Source: a virus. From it: a stretch of DNA of 59,318 nt. Made by a program: the position numbers and the translations under genes. How positions within the stretch are numbered: position 1 is the stretch's first letter; the number at the start of each line of letters is the position of its first letter. The notes beneath the pieces were generated by a model. It was given only the letters and a program-made list of their open reading frames with translations. It was not told the DNA's origin and did no database searches. Shown here piece after piece: positions 24,706-31,741 of this stretch. The DNA lies in IMG/VR virus record IMGVR_UViG_3300023174_000187, positions 1 to 59,318 of that record. One strand, 5' to 3'.

Positions 24706-26275
24706 TGAGCGTCGCTATGTCTTATCTAAGTTAGACCCCGAAAAGCGCATTGCGCTGAAACAAATCCTTGACAATCACAAAAGTAACCCGTGGGCGCAAT
24801 ATGAAAAAGACCCAGTTGCGTTTATCGAAAAAGGATTAGGCGAAACACTTTGGTCTAAACAGCGAGAGATTCTTGTATCGCTTAGGGACAACAAAAGAAC
24901 AGCAGTCCCCGCTTGTCACGCTCCAGGAAAATCATTTATTGCAGCAAGAGCGGTTGCGTGGTGGGTTTCATCTCACCCCGCGGGAACGGCTCAAGTAGTT
25001 ACAACAGCGACAACCTTTAGACAGGTTCGTAACATCCTTTGGAATGAAGTACGCAAGGTTGCAACAAAACATAATTTGCCAGGAGAAGTTATGTCCGTCG
25101 AATGGCAATTAGCGGGCGGAATTGTTGCTTACGGACTTTCATCAGGTGCTAATAACGAGGCTTCAATTCAAGGTATCCATGCTCCCCATCTTTTAGTTGT
25201 TGTTGATGAAGCGGGTGGTATTCCCACAAGTACAGGTCAGGCACTAGAAGCCTTGATGACAGGTGACCACACTCGACTATTGGCTATTGGTAACCCAAGT
25301 ACAGATTCAGACTCAACTTGGTTCGAGCGCATTTGTCATTCAGATTTATACAATGTCATAAAGATTTCAGCCTATGACACTCCAGCATTTACGGGCGAAG
25401 AAACAGGTTGGTGTCACTCATGCCCGCCAATGGCTTCACCCCATAAAGTAGAGACACACTTAGTAGATAAAAGTTGGGTAGAAGATGTTCTCAAAGAATA
25501 CGGAGCGGAGTCGCCGTTCGCAGAAGCAAGAATCAATGCCCGATTCCCTAAGACTTTTGCCAATCGCGTTATACCTCTCTCATGGGCGGAAGAAGCGGTC
25601 AACAATGAAAGTCCTGCGGAAAGTCCTTATGTTAGGTTGGGCGTTGATATCGCTTCCGATGGTGGCGATGAAATGGTGGTGGCAAGGGCGGATGGATTCC
25701 GAGTATCAATTGTTCATAAGTCAAGTGGAGCAGAAAACCAAAACGCCGTAGATGTAGCGCGAGTAATTCTCCAAGAAATCAAAAAAGCCGAACATATCCA
25801 CGCCACTAGAAAGTTGACCGCACCAGTTGTCGTAAAGATTGACGCAATTGGTGTTGGTTGGGGCGTTACTTCATTGCTACAGACTTGGTTTCAAGAAGGT
25901 AAGCACAAATCAACAATCGTCCCAGTCAAGGTTGGCGAACGAGCAGTTGACGCAGGTAAGTTTGTAAATCAACGCGCAGAAATGTGGTGGAACGGTCGCG
26001 AGTTACTCGAATCAATAACAGATTCGCTTGGAAATGTCTCTCAACAGTTGCGCTTAGATGTAGATACTAAAACCATCGCTCAATTGGGTTCACCTGCTTA
26101 CAAGTCCGATACAAGCGGACGAATAGCAATCGAAAAGAAAACGGAAATGAAAGGTCGCGGTGTAAGTTCCCCTGACCGCGCAGAAGCAGTTTTATTGGCT
26201 ATCTATGAACCAAAGCGTCAAATGCACATGGAAATTCCTGTATCATTTGTGCAAGCGAACGAATGGAGTATGTAA
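24668..26275 (+). CDS. terL: Terminase large subunit
   Basis: 535 residues, GTG start. The ATPase has a Walker A-type loop ACHAPGKS (~79-88), Walker B LLVVVDEAGG (~173-182) and the coupling motif near AIGNPST. The nuclease domain starts with LGVDIASDGGDE (~324). Packages DNA into proheads. It is remote from the portal gene (43 kb), an unusual separation. Confidence 0.95.
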   Translation: MELLEMMMKATPDERRYVLSKLDPEKRIALKQILDNHKSNPWAQYEKDPVAFIEKGLGETLWSKQREILVSLRDNKRTAVPACHAPGKSFIAARAVAWWVSSHPAGTAQVVTTATTFRQVRNILWNEVRKVATKHNLPGEVMSVEWQLAGGIVAYGLSSGANNEASIQGIHAPHLLVVVDEAGGIPTSTGQALEALMTGDHTRLLAIGNPSTDSDSTWFERICHSDLYNVIKISAYDTPAFTGEETGWCHSCPPMASPHKVETHLVDKSWVEDVLKEYGAESPFAEARINARFPKTFANRVIPLSWAEEAVNNESPAESPYVRLGVDIASDGGDEMVVARADGFRVSIVHKSSGAENQNAVDVARVILQEIKKAEHIHATRKLTAPVVVKIDAIGVGWGVTSLLQTWFQEGKHKSTIVPVKVGERAVDAGKFVNQRAEMWWNGRELLESITDSLGNVSQQLRLDVDTKTIAQLGSPAYKSDTSGRIAIEKKTEMKGRGVSSPDRAEAVLLAIYEPKRQMHMEIPVSFVQANEWSM

Positions 26276-26787
26276 TGGCAAAAAAAGGTTCAGCGGCTCT
26301 ATTAGTAGAAATAGCGACCGCAGAAATTGGTTATATCGAGGAAGCAGTTCCCGAAAACAAGACTAAGTACCAAAAGGCTAATCAAGCATGGTGCGGAGCG
26401 TTCGTAAATTGGTGCGGGAAAAAAGCAGGGGTCAAAATTCCCAACACTGTTTACACACCAGCAGGGGCAGATGCTTTCAAAAAGGCTAAATCTTGGCTTG
26501 AGGGTGAGGGTTGCGAGCCAACAACGGGAGACATCGTGTATTTCGATTTTCCATCAGACGGCGTTGACCGAATCTCCCATGTAGGTATTGTTGTAAAGAA
26601 CAACGGAGATGGCACGGTTACTACCATCGAAGGCAATACTGCTCCCGACAAAAAGGGAGACCAGCGCAACGGTGGCGAAGTATGTCTCAAGGTTCGCGCT
26701 TACAAGAAAAAGAACGGCTCAAAATGGCGCAAGTCTCAAGCGGTTTCAATCGTAGGTTTTGGTCGTCCAAAATTCACAGCAGTTTAG
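26275..26787 (+). CDS. CHAP-domain endolysin
   Basis: 170 residues from the ATG overlapping the terL stop by one base. AWCGAFVNWCGKKAG gives the catalytic Cys, DRISHVGIVV the His and TTIEGNT the Glu/Asn of CHAP amidase/peptidases, which cut peptidoglycan stem peptides. There is no signal peptide and no obvious binding domain, only a short Lys-rich C-terminus. Works with the holin at 15403. Confidence 0.85.
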   Translation: MAKKGSAALLVEIATAEIGYIEEAVPENKTKYQKANQAWCGAFVNWCGKKAGVKIPNTVYTPAGADAFKKAKSWLEGEGCEPTTGDIVYFDFPSDGVDRISHVGIVVKNNGDGTVTTIEGNTAPDKKGDQRNGGEVCLKVRAYKKKNGSKWRKSQAVSIVGFGRPKFTAV

Positions 26788-26789
26788 TC

Positions 26790-26817
26790 TTGACAATGTA
26801 ACAAGAACGATTAGAGT
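26790..26817 (+). promoter_or_regulatory. Promoter of the candidate small RNA
   Basis: Consensus TTGACA (26790-26795), 16 bases, TAGAGT (26812-26817). It lies right after the endolysin stop and is followed by no ORF but two hairpins, the second a terminator. Confidence 0.75.
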
Positions 26818-26823
26818 ACGGAT

Positions 26824-26905
26824 TACAACTAAGGCGTAGGGCTACATCTAAGTTGGTTATTTGTAAAAGACTCTCACTGACGGGGAAGCGGTGGGGGTCT
26901 TTTGC
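26824..26905 (+). ncRNA. Candidate ~80-nt small RNA
   Basis: Between the promoter and a terminator (26865-26903) there is no start codon with an SD. The RNA would open with a long hairpin: CAACT-AAGGC-GTAG pairs with CTAC-ATCTA-AGTTG (26826-26855, two mismatches), followed by nine unpaired bases and the terminator hairpin. I see no TTCRANNC arm, so it is not a tRNA. It may act as a regulatory or decoy RNA; the function is unknown. Confidence 0.6.
26865..26903 (+). terminator. Rho-independent terminator
   Basis: AAAAGACTCTCAC (26865-26877) pairs with GTGGGGGTCTTTT (26891-26903), 13 bp with two G-U pairs and a 13-base loop, then a T-rich tail. It ends the small RNA and isolates the early region. 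Confidence 0.85.
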
Positions 26906-27070
26906 ATTTCTGAAAACATAGTGTCAAATCGTGCAAAACAATTGTTATGACGGCGTGTTTGCCGTTCACCCTCTCTTGTAAATGTTTGCTAAGGGCAATT
27001 CTCAAACCCCCGTTTGGTAGAATAGTGCTATGCGGAAAACATCCGATAGTCAAATAGTCAGGGAGGCTAT
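26904..27070 (+). promoter_or_regulatory. Leader and promoter region of the protease operon
   Basis: About 165 bases without a gene. It contains TAGAAT (27018-27023) as a possible -10, then CGGAAAACATCCG (hairpin CGGA/TCCG) and AGTCAGGGAGG before ATG 27071. The hairpin and SD nearly match the leader at 29941-29968, though the upstream promoter differs and has no GTGA-N6-TCAC box. Confidence 0.55.
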
Positions 27071-27190
27071 ATGAACCGACAGGTAATTTGCGATATATGT
27101 AATAAAGAATGGTATCCAAAATCAGGGGGAATGGTTTACGAAAGTTTGAACCGACACATCAAAATAGAACACAGGGAGGAAACAAATTGA
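27071..27190 (+). CDS. C2H2-type zinc-finger microprotein
   Basis: 39 residues after a strong SD (AGGGAGG). CDIC (7-10) and HIKIEH (29-34) give C-x2-C and H-x4-H ligands in one small finger. Its end overlaps the SD and TTG start of the metallohydrolase, so the two are probably co-translated. Possibly a nucleic-acid or protein binder. Confidence 0.65.
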   Translation: MNRQVICDICNKEWYPKSGGMVYESLNRHIKIEHREETN

Positions 27191-27798
27191 GCGCAGACAA
27201 CCAGCGGAGTAAGGTATATGCCGCAGAAGGCGTAGTTCGAAATTGTAGGTCAAAGTTAGGGCGAAAAATGCTCATTCCACAAAAGACCGAGGAAATAGTC
27301 AAATCAGACGGCAGTATCGCAACGATTGCTCGAGTTCCAGCCAGCACAGCACAATGTAAGGCGTATATGGAAAAGATAGTCACTTATGAATGGTTCACTT
27401 CGAGGTGGCACATTTCTACCCCCAGTTATATCGAGGGTAATGCGCCAAATGTTGGAGATGGGCGAGCGCGACGCAAGGCTTGTTGGGATGCGAGCGTCTA
27501 TGAAATCAAACTTCCCCATTGGGCGAGAACCGAAGCCGTGATACTTCACGAGATGGCTCATTGGATAGTAGATAAAGCCACAGTGCCAAGAGAAGATGGG
27601 CGGGGCTTTTGGATTAGGCAGTATGACCCCGACCATGCAGCACATGGTAAGGAGTTCGCAGCGGTGCTTCTCGAATTAGTCCGATTGCAACTCGGAGCAG
27701 AGGCAACGAAGGCACTCAAAGCCTCCTACAAGGCGAACCGCGTCAGGAGGGATAAACAACCTCAGCCAATCCACCGAAAGGCGGTAATGGTCGCCTAG
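27187..27798 (+). CDS. TIGR04338-like HExxH metallohydrolase
   Basis: 203 residues from TTG after AGGGAGG. NQRSKVYAAEGVVRN at the start and LPHWARTEAVILHEMAHWI (HExxH at ~121-125), then HAAHGKEFAAVLLELV, match TIGR04338, a zinc metallohydrolase family largely confined to actinobacteria and their phages. The downstream HGKEF supplies a third ligand as in SprT/WLM-type proteases. Neighbour of the HslV-like gene. Confidence 0.8.
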   Translation: MSADNQRSKVYAAEGVVRNCRSKLGRKMLIPQKTEEIVKSDGSIATIARVPASTAQCKAYMEKIVTYEWFTSRWHISTPSYIEGNAPNVGDGRARRKACWDASVYEIKLPHWARTEAVILHEMAHWIVDKATVPREDGRGFWIRQYDPDHAAHGKEFAAVLLELVRLQLGAEATKALKASYKANRVRRDKQPQPIHRKAVMVA

Positions 27799-27822
27799 TC
27801 CTAAATGTGGGAGGATTCGGCT

Positions 27823-28377
27823 ATGACCACAATAGTTGCAGTCCAGTTAGATAACAAGGTGGTATTCGGCGCAGATAGTCAAGTAACAGCACCTAATGGA
27901 CGACGATTCAGTCACCCGCAGATGGTCAAAATTAGCAAGGTCGGTCAATACTTAGTTGCAGGTTCAGGTGAATGTGCGCCTTGCGATATTGCACAGCATC
28001 TTTGGATTCCACCTAAGCCACTAACCGCAGATTGGGATGACCTTTATCATTTTATGATTTCAAAAGTAGTTCCATCGTTGAAGGCTTGTTTCAAAGATAA
28101 TGAATACAAGTGGAATGAATCAGATGATGACGAAAGCAAGTTTTCATTTCTCATTGCTATTGGGGGAGAAGTTTTTGAATTAGCGGATGATATGTCTATT
28201 ACTCTTGACGAGCGTGGTTACTATGGAGTAGGAAGTGGTTCAAGTTATGCCATCGGTGCTTTGTATGCAGGAGCAACAATCGGAGAAGCACTAAAGATAG
28301 CCTCATCCAATGATGTTTATACAAGTGAGCCGTTCATGTTTCAAGAACAGGTGAAAAGAAAAAAACGCGTGGTCTAA
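27823..28377 (+). CDS. HslV/20S-proteasome beta-like Ntn hydrolase
   Basis: 184 residues from the second ATG (27823). After Met removal the N-terminus is TTIVAVQ. Relative to that Thr1, FGADSQVT places Asp at 17 as in HslV and proteasome beta subunits, and a Lys lies at 35 near the canonical Lys33. YYGVGSGSSYAIGALYAGATIGEALKIAS matches the GSG-Ser region. Length suits HslV (~175). No HslU or other unfoldase gene is visible. It may form a ring peptidase, block the host proteasome or process virion proteins. Confidence 0.8.
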   Translation: MTTIVAVQLDNKVVFGADSQVTAPNGRRFSHPQMVKISKVGQYLVAGSGECAPCDIAQHLWIPPKPLTADWDDLYHFMISKVVPSLKACFKDNEYKWNESDDDESKFSFLIAIGGEVFELADDMSITLDERGYYGVGSGSSYAIGALYAGATIGEALKIASSNDVYTSEPFMFQEQVKRKKRVV

Positions 28378-28465
28378 ATCACATAAACAAATTGTCTAAC
28401 TAATTGACTTCAAGTATGCAGGTGGCATGATTTGTCTTGTCGGAATCGCCGATTCCACAGGGAGG
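28369..28465 (+). promoter_or_regulatory. Early regulatory cassette 1
   Basis: Box GTGG-TCTAAA-TCAC (28369-28382) spanning the TAA of the HslV-like gene; 21 bases; TTGACT (28404-28409); CTTGTCGG (28436); hairpin GGAATC-gcc-GATTCC (28442-28456); SD AGGGAGG (28459-28465); ATG 28471. Confidence 0.75.
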
Positions 28466-28470
28466 CAAAA

Positions 28471-28920
28471 ATGCAAAACGAATTACAGGTACGAATCAAT
28501 AGTTACGCAGACGCGCTAACTCAACAGTTCCACGCTAACAACGGCGAATGGGCGCAAAGACGCAAGTTCATCGCACAAACCCCAAAGGGTTCACAGAAGT
28601 ACATCCGAATCGTCGAGGATGATGGTAATGGTCGCGGAGCGTCAGTACATTGCTTCATCAACTTAGAAACAGGTGGAGTTCACAAGTCAGCCAGTTGGCA
28701 ATCACCAGCCCGAGGTCGTGACGGCAAAGTTTATCCAGCAAAGTTCAATTTGCTAGATGATGAATCATTCGCAGCGTTGCTTTACAACCTTGAAAGTTGT
28801 GGCGGGTATCTATACGCAGATTACAAAATAAGAAAACCGTTAGTTGATAACGGAGTCACATTGTTAGATTCCGCAAAGTACATGGCTTCATTCGTTCCCG
28901 AGATGGGGGAGTCAATCTAA
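28471..28920 (+). CDS. Hypothetical early protein
   Basis: 149 residues from the ATG placed by the SD; the longer reading begins inside the leader hairpin. GSQKYIRIVEDDGNGRGASVHCFINLETGGVHKSASWQSPAR looks like a small beta-sheet domain found in uncharacterised phage proteins. No motif assigns function. First gene of an operon running to 29868. Confidence 0.75.
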   Translation: MQNELQVRINSYADALTQQFHANNGEWAQRRKFIAQTPKGSQKYIRIVEDDGNGRGASVHCFINLETGGVHKSASWQSPARGRDGKVYPAKFNLLDDESFAALLYNLESCGGYLYADYKIRKPLVDNGVTLLDSAKYMASFVPEMGESI

Positions 28921-29288
28921 TGAAAACAAAAATCACAGTAGGTTGGGTCGCGTTTGCCCACCAAGCAGAATCGCTCAAAGCAGCAGGTCGAATCCCCGAT
29001 GCAAAGTTGACATTTGAAACCGAGATTCCACCAGCAATGTTTGATACAGAAATTCTCGAATTGTTATTCGAGCAGACAAACCTTTATGCGGGCGATGTTT
29101 GGGAAAAACATTTCAAGGACAAGATGCCCGAGAATCGCAGTCACACCGCGCTATCAGTAGGAGATTGCGTGACTATCGAAAGAAACGAAGATAAAAGCAT
29201 TTACATTTGCTTGGATATGGGTTGGGAGTTGCTCGCGTTTAGTAATGCGTGGGTGGACGAAGTTACTCGACTCAAGGCGGTCAAATAA
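28920..29288 (+). CDS. Hypothetical early protein
   Basis: 122 residues, one-base overlap with its neighbours. DVWEKHFKDKMPENRSHTALSVGDCVTIER recalls a conserved motif (LPxxRxHTxLSVGD) in phage early proteins of unknown function. Soluble, acidic. Confidence 0.75.
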   Translation: MKTKITVGWVAFAHQAESLKAAGRIPDAKLTFETEIPPAMFDTEILELLFEQTNLYAGDVWEKHFKDKMPENRSHTALSVGDCVTIERNEDKSIYICLDMGWELLAFSNAWVDEVTRLKAVK

Positions 29289-29455
29289 TGGCAAAGAAGC
29301 ATTGGTATTTAGTGACAATGATTGCTGAAAAAACAGTTCGCGTTTATGCAGAAGATGAACAAGATGCAAAAGATAAAGCAGATGCAAAACATCAACCATT
29401 GTGGAACGCAGAAACAGCGGATATAGAAGGAAGATGGGGAAAAAGAAATGGCTAA
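29288..29455 (+). CDS. Small hypothetical early protein
   Basis: 55 residues from the ATG overlapping the previous TAA. KKHWYLVTMIAEKTVRVYAEDEQDAKDKADA has the strand-helix shape of small phage DUF proteins. It overlaps the next gene by eight bases. Confidence 0.6.
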   Translation: MAKKHWYLVTMIAEKTVRVYAEDEQDAKDKADAKHQPLWNAETADIEGRWGKRNG

Positions 29456-29651
29456 ACCTCTAGTTAGTTCCGTCAAAGAATGGTTCGTGGAGTTCGATTC
29501 AGACTTGGTAAAGGTCGAATGGGACGGAAACGACTATTGGCGGGTAAAACCCTCAGGAAAGCGAGCGCAATACTTCTACGGAGAATCCGCATGGATGGAT
29601 GCAAGGCGGACAGCAGCGGATATTGACTTCAAAGCGTGGAGTATCGCTTGA
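29448..29651 (+). CDS. Small hypothetical early protein
   Basis: 67 residues, rich in Trp and Asp (VKEWFVEFDSDLVKVEWDGNDYWRV). Likely a compact beta protein. No known family. Co-directional overlap with both neighbours. Confidence 0.6.
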   Translation: MAKPLVSSVKEWFVEFDSDLVKVEWDGNDYWRVKPSGKRAQYFYGESAWMDARRTAADIDFKAWSIA

Positions 29652-29749
29652 TTGCGTATGTAGTAATAGGGTTAGTTCTTTTTATGGATTTTGTAGCAAT
29701 ATGTTTAGCGATTTACGGACTAGGAATGGCGAAAGGTTGGTGGGAATAA
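29648..29749 (+). CDS. 33-residue single-pass membrane peptide
   Basis: TTG start overlapping the previous TGA; YVVIGLVLFMDFVAICLAIYG forms one hydrophobic helix, ending KGWWE. Its stop overlaps the next ATG by one base. Small membrane peptides of this kind often modulate host envelope proteins; that is inference. Confidence 0.55.
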   Translation: MIAYVVIGLVLFMDFVAICLAIYGLGMAKGWWE

Positions 29750-29868
29750 TGACAATCAAACAAGTCAAGTTCGATTTGTGCGAGATATGCGAATCCAATC
29801 CAAAAGAAAACCCTGAGGGCAAATGGTGTACCTCATGCAAAGATGATTTCAAAGAAAGCGACGATTAG
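29749..29868 (+). CDS. Zinc-ribbon microprotein
   Basis: 39 residues. CEIC (11-14) and CTSC (27-30) form a two-knuckle zinc ribbon with acidic ends. It closes the operon: cassette 2 starts at the next base. Confidence 0.6.
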   Translation: MTIKQVKFDLCEICESNPKENPEGKWCTSCKDDFKESDD

Positions 29869-29970
29869 GTGACCTAAATCACACAATCATTTAGTCAAAA
29901 CATTTGACTATTTAGTTGGTGGTGGAAGAATAAGTCTTGTCGGAAAACATCCGATATTAGTCAGGGAGGC
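29869..29970 (+). promoter_or_regulatory. Early regulatory cassette 2
   Basis: Box GTGA-CCTAAA-TCAC (29869-29882), perfect palindromic halves; 21 bases; TTGACT (29904-29909); CTTGTCGG (29936); hairpin TCGGA-aaaca-TCCGA (29940-29953); SD AGGGAGG; ATG 29975. Confidence 0.8.
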
Positions 29971-29974
29971 TAAG

Positions 29975-30220
29975 ATGGAAAACTCACTTCACAAGCAAGC
30001 ACTAAAAGCATATAAATCGCTAGTTTTGATTGCAGCAAAAAACAAGGCGGGCGAACTTCAATTCGCGTCAGACATTCAGGCACAAGCCTTTGCTATCTCT
30101 TACAAAGACTTGCGCGAAATGCTCGACTATGTAGCAACAGGCGACGAAGATATCGTGCGCAAGATTTACGCAAAGAAAATTGTTGAACGCTCTAAGTATT
30201 GGGTCGAAAAGGTAGCGTAA
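29975..30220 (+). CDS. Small helical early protein
   Basis: 81 residues, all-helical, charged (DLREMLDYVATGDEDIVRKIYAKKIVERSKYWVEKVA). Promoted by cassette 2 and overlapping the ADP-ribosyltransferase-like gene by one base, which makes it a possible partner or inhibitor of that enzyme (inference). Confidence 0.7.
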   Translation: MENSLHKQALKAYKSLVLIAAKNKAGELQFASDIQAQAFAISYKDLREMLDYVATGDEDIVRKIYAKKIVERSKYWVEKVA

Positions 30221-30870
30221 TGACAACCGATTCAATGGAGTTGATTCGCCAGTTGCAAGCGTCAATGAACGAATCACTCCATCCCGACCTAGTTCCATTC
30301 ATGGAGGATGGCGCACTAGGAAAGCAGTTGCGTCACCCGTTGGTCTATTTAGTTCCAATGTGGGATAACGGACGAGCCAATGCTTACTATGAGCAAAAGG
30401 TCAAGGATTCAAGCCAAGCGTTACAGGAAAAGCGATTCAACAGTTTCATTTATTTGCATGAACGCCCATATCGCCTAGATGCCTTCATTCAGGTAGCAGA
30501 CCAGTTGACCGACACCGAATACTGGAAGTTGTTAGGTTGCATTTGGACGGATACTGAAAACCAATGGCAGAATCTCGACAAGTGGGACGAGTTGCTCAAT
30601 AGCGACCGACCAAGCAAGAATTATTTGATGAACGAGGAGGAGGACAATTTTCTTAGGTCGCTTCCCGATAAGGTAGTTGTTTATCGCGGATGTCAAAAAG
30701 GACAGAATGAAAACGGTCTCTCTTGGTCGCTAAAGCGCGACAAAGCGGAGTTCTTCGCTAACCGACTAGGAAAGCGTGGAATCGTCTTACAAAGGACGAT
30801 AAGCAAGGAACAGATAGTCGCCGTATTTTTAGGGCGCAATGAATGGGAGGTTGTATGGAAACCAAGTTAG
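30220..30870 (+). CDS. ADP-ribosyltransferase-like protein
   Basis: 216 residues from the ATG at the TAATG overlap. The C-terminal third has the order of an R-S-E ADP-ribosyltransferase: VVVYRGCQ (Arg ~155), GLSWSLKRDKAEFFANR (Ser ~167) and NEWEVVW (Glu ~207/209). Phages such as T4 use these enzymes to modify host RNA polymerase or other targets. The N-terminal ~130 residues are helical. A host-takeover effector is likely; activity is untested. Confidence 0.65.
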   Translation: MTTDSMELIRQLQASMNESLHPDLVPFMEDGALGKQLRHPLVYLVPMWDNGRANAYYEQKVKDSSQALQEKRFNSFIYLHERPYRLDAFIQVADQLTDTEYWKLLGCIWTDTENQWQNLDKWDELLNSDRPSKNYLMNEEEDNFLRSLPDKVVVYRGCQKGQNENGLSWSLKRDKAEFFANRLGKRGIVLQRTISKEQIVAVFLGRNEWEVVWKPS

Positions 30871-31040
30871 TAAGTGCAGTAGTAGCAGAATATGTTGAAA
30901 AGCGAGAGAAAGACCATCACTACGAAGCAGATGCAGCGCACCGCGAACCATCAGTAGCCGAGTTTTACAATCGTGAAGCGTGGAAATGGCACAACATAGG
31001 AGCAGAAATTGTTGAACACCTAAAGAAACAGGGGTTGTAA
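30855..31040 (+). CDS. Small hypothetical early protein
   Basis: 61 residues from ATG 30855, after SD GGGAGG. Helical and charged, with several His residues (EKDHHYEADAAHREPSVAEFYNREAWKWHNIG). No family. Overlaps the next gene by one base. Confidence 0.6.
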   Translation: METKLVSAVVAEYVEKREKDHHYEADAAHREPSVAEFYNREAWKWHNIGAEIVEHLKKQGL

Positions 31041-31384
31041 TGTCCGAGTTGATACCGCTTGAATCCGAAGCAGCCGAAAAAATCTTGTCAGATATGTTTG
31101 GACGCATGGTCACATTTGGCGCAGATTCAGTCAAACCAAACAAGCCTAGTTATGAACTCCACTTCGCCATCAAAGCAGTTGTTTGGGACGACGGGTCGGT
31201 TAGTTGGGAACACGCTGGAGAAATGTATGAATCCTCTTATCCCAATGGTGTTGTTTGGGACTGCAACAAGCAAGAATGGGATTACTACCGCGAGAACAAC
31301 GAATCAATGGAGTCTAAATGCCACAATCAGATTTCAGACATGATGGCGAATATGCGGTATTGGAAAGCAGAACAAGAAAAGTGA
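31040..31384 (+). CDS. Hypothetical early protein
   Basis: 114 residues. The middle (HFAIKAVVWDDGSVSWEHAGEMYESSYPNGVVWDCNKQEWDYY) has a layout echoed at 33418-33687, where FPDGTIWDDAKEEWYSGY occurs; the two may share a small domain. Function unknown. Confidence 0.7.
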   Translation: MSELIPLESEAAEKILSDMFGRMVTFGADSVKPNKPSYELHFAIKAVVWDDGSVSWEHAGEMYESSYPNGVVWDCNKQEWDYYRENNESMESKCHNQISDMMANMRYWKAEQEK

Positions 31385-31389
31385 AACGC

Positions 31390-31487
31390 GTGACGCAAAT
31401 CACACAAACTTTATAGCAAAACATTTGACAACACACGCGCAGAATGGAAATGTAGGACTTGTCGGAAAACCAACGCCTAAGGGAGGC
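31390..31487 (+). promoter_or_regulatory. Early regulatory cassette 3
   Basis: Box GTGA-CGCAAA-TCAC (31390-31403); 21 bases containing ACTTTATAGCAAAACAT; TTGACA (31425-31430); CTTGTCGG (31458); weak hairpin; SD AGGGAGG; ATG 31493. Confidence 0.8.
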
Positions 31488-31492
31488 AAAAA

Positions 31493-31741
31493 ATGATAGT
31501 TTCAGTTACAGGTTCAGTTCTTCATTCAATCCTAAATTCAATCCAATCTCCACGCCGAGTTCTTGATATCGGTGCAGGATTCACAAAAAGAGAGGGTGTT
31601 TACACCTTCCTTGTGAGTGGCAAAGCCTCTCGCGTTCCTTATATTCAAGGCTTGCTCAAAGAAGCGGGCTACATCATCATTTCAGACAGCGAGGAATGGT
31701 CTCGCAACGAGCATCGCTTCTATATCAAGGAGGCAGCGTAA
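31493..31741 (+). CDS. Small hypothetical early protein
   Basis: 82 residues. ISVTGSVL and VYTFLVSGKASRVPYIQGLLKEAGYIIISDSEEWS suggest a small alpha/beta fold. No recognised motif. One-base overlap with the next gene. Confidence 0.65.
   Translation: MIVSVTGSVLHSILNSIQSPRRVLDIGAGFTKREGVYTFLVSGKASRVPYIQGLLKEAGYIIISDSEEWSRNEHRFYIKEAA

Noticed and set aside
26824-26905. Possible tRNA in the structured 26.8-kb region
   Set aside because: No T-arm consensus, acceptor pairing or CCA; the terminator explains the 3' hairpin, so it was called a small RNA instead.
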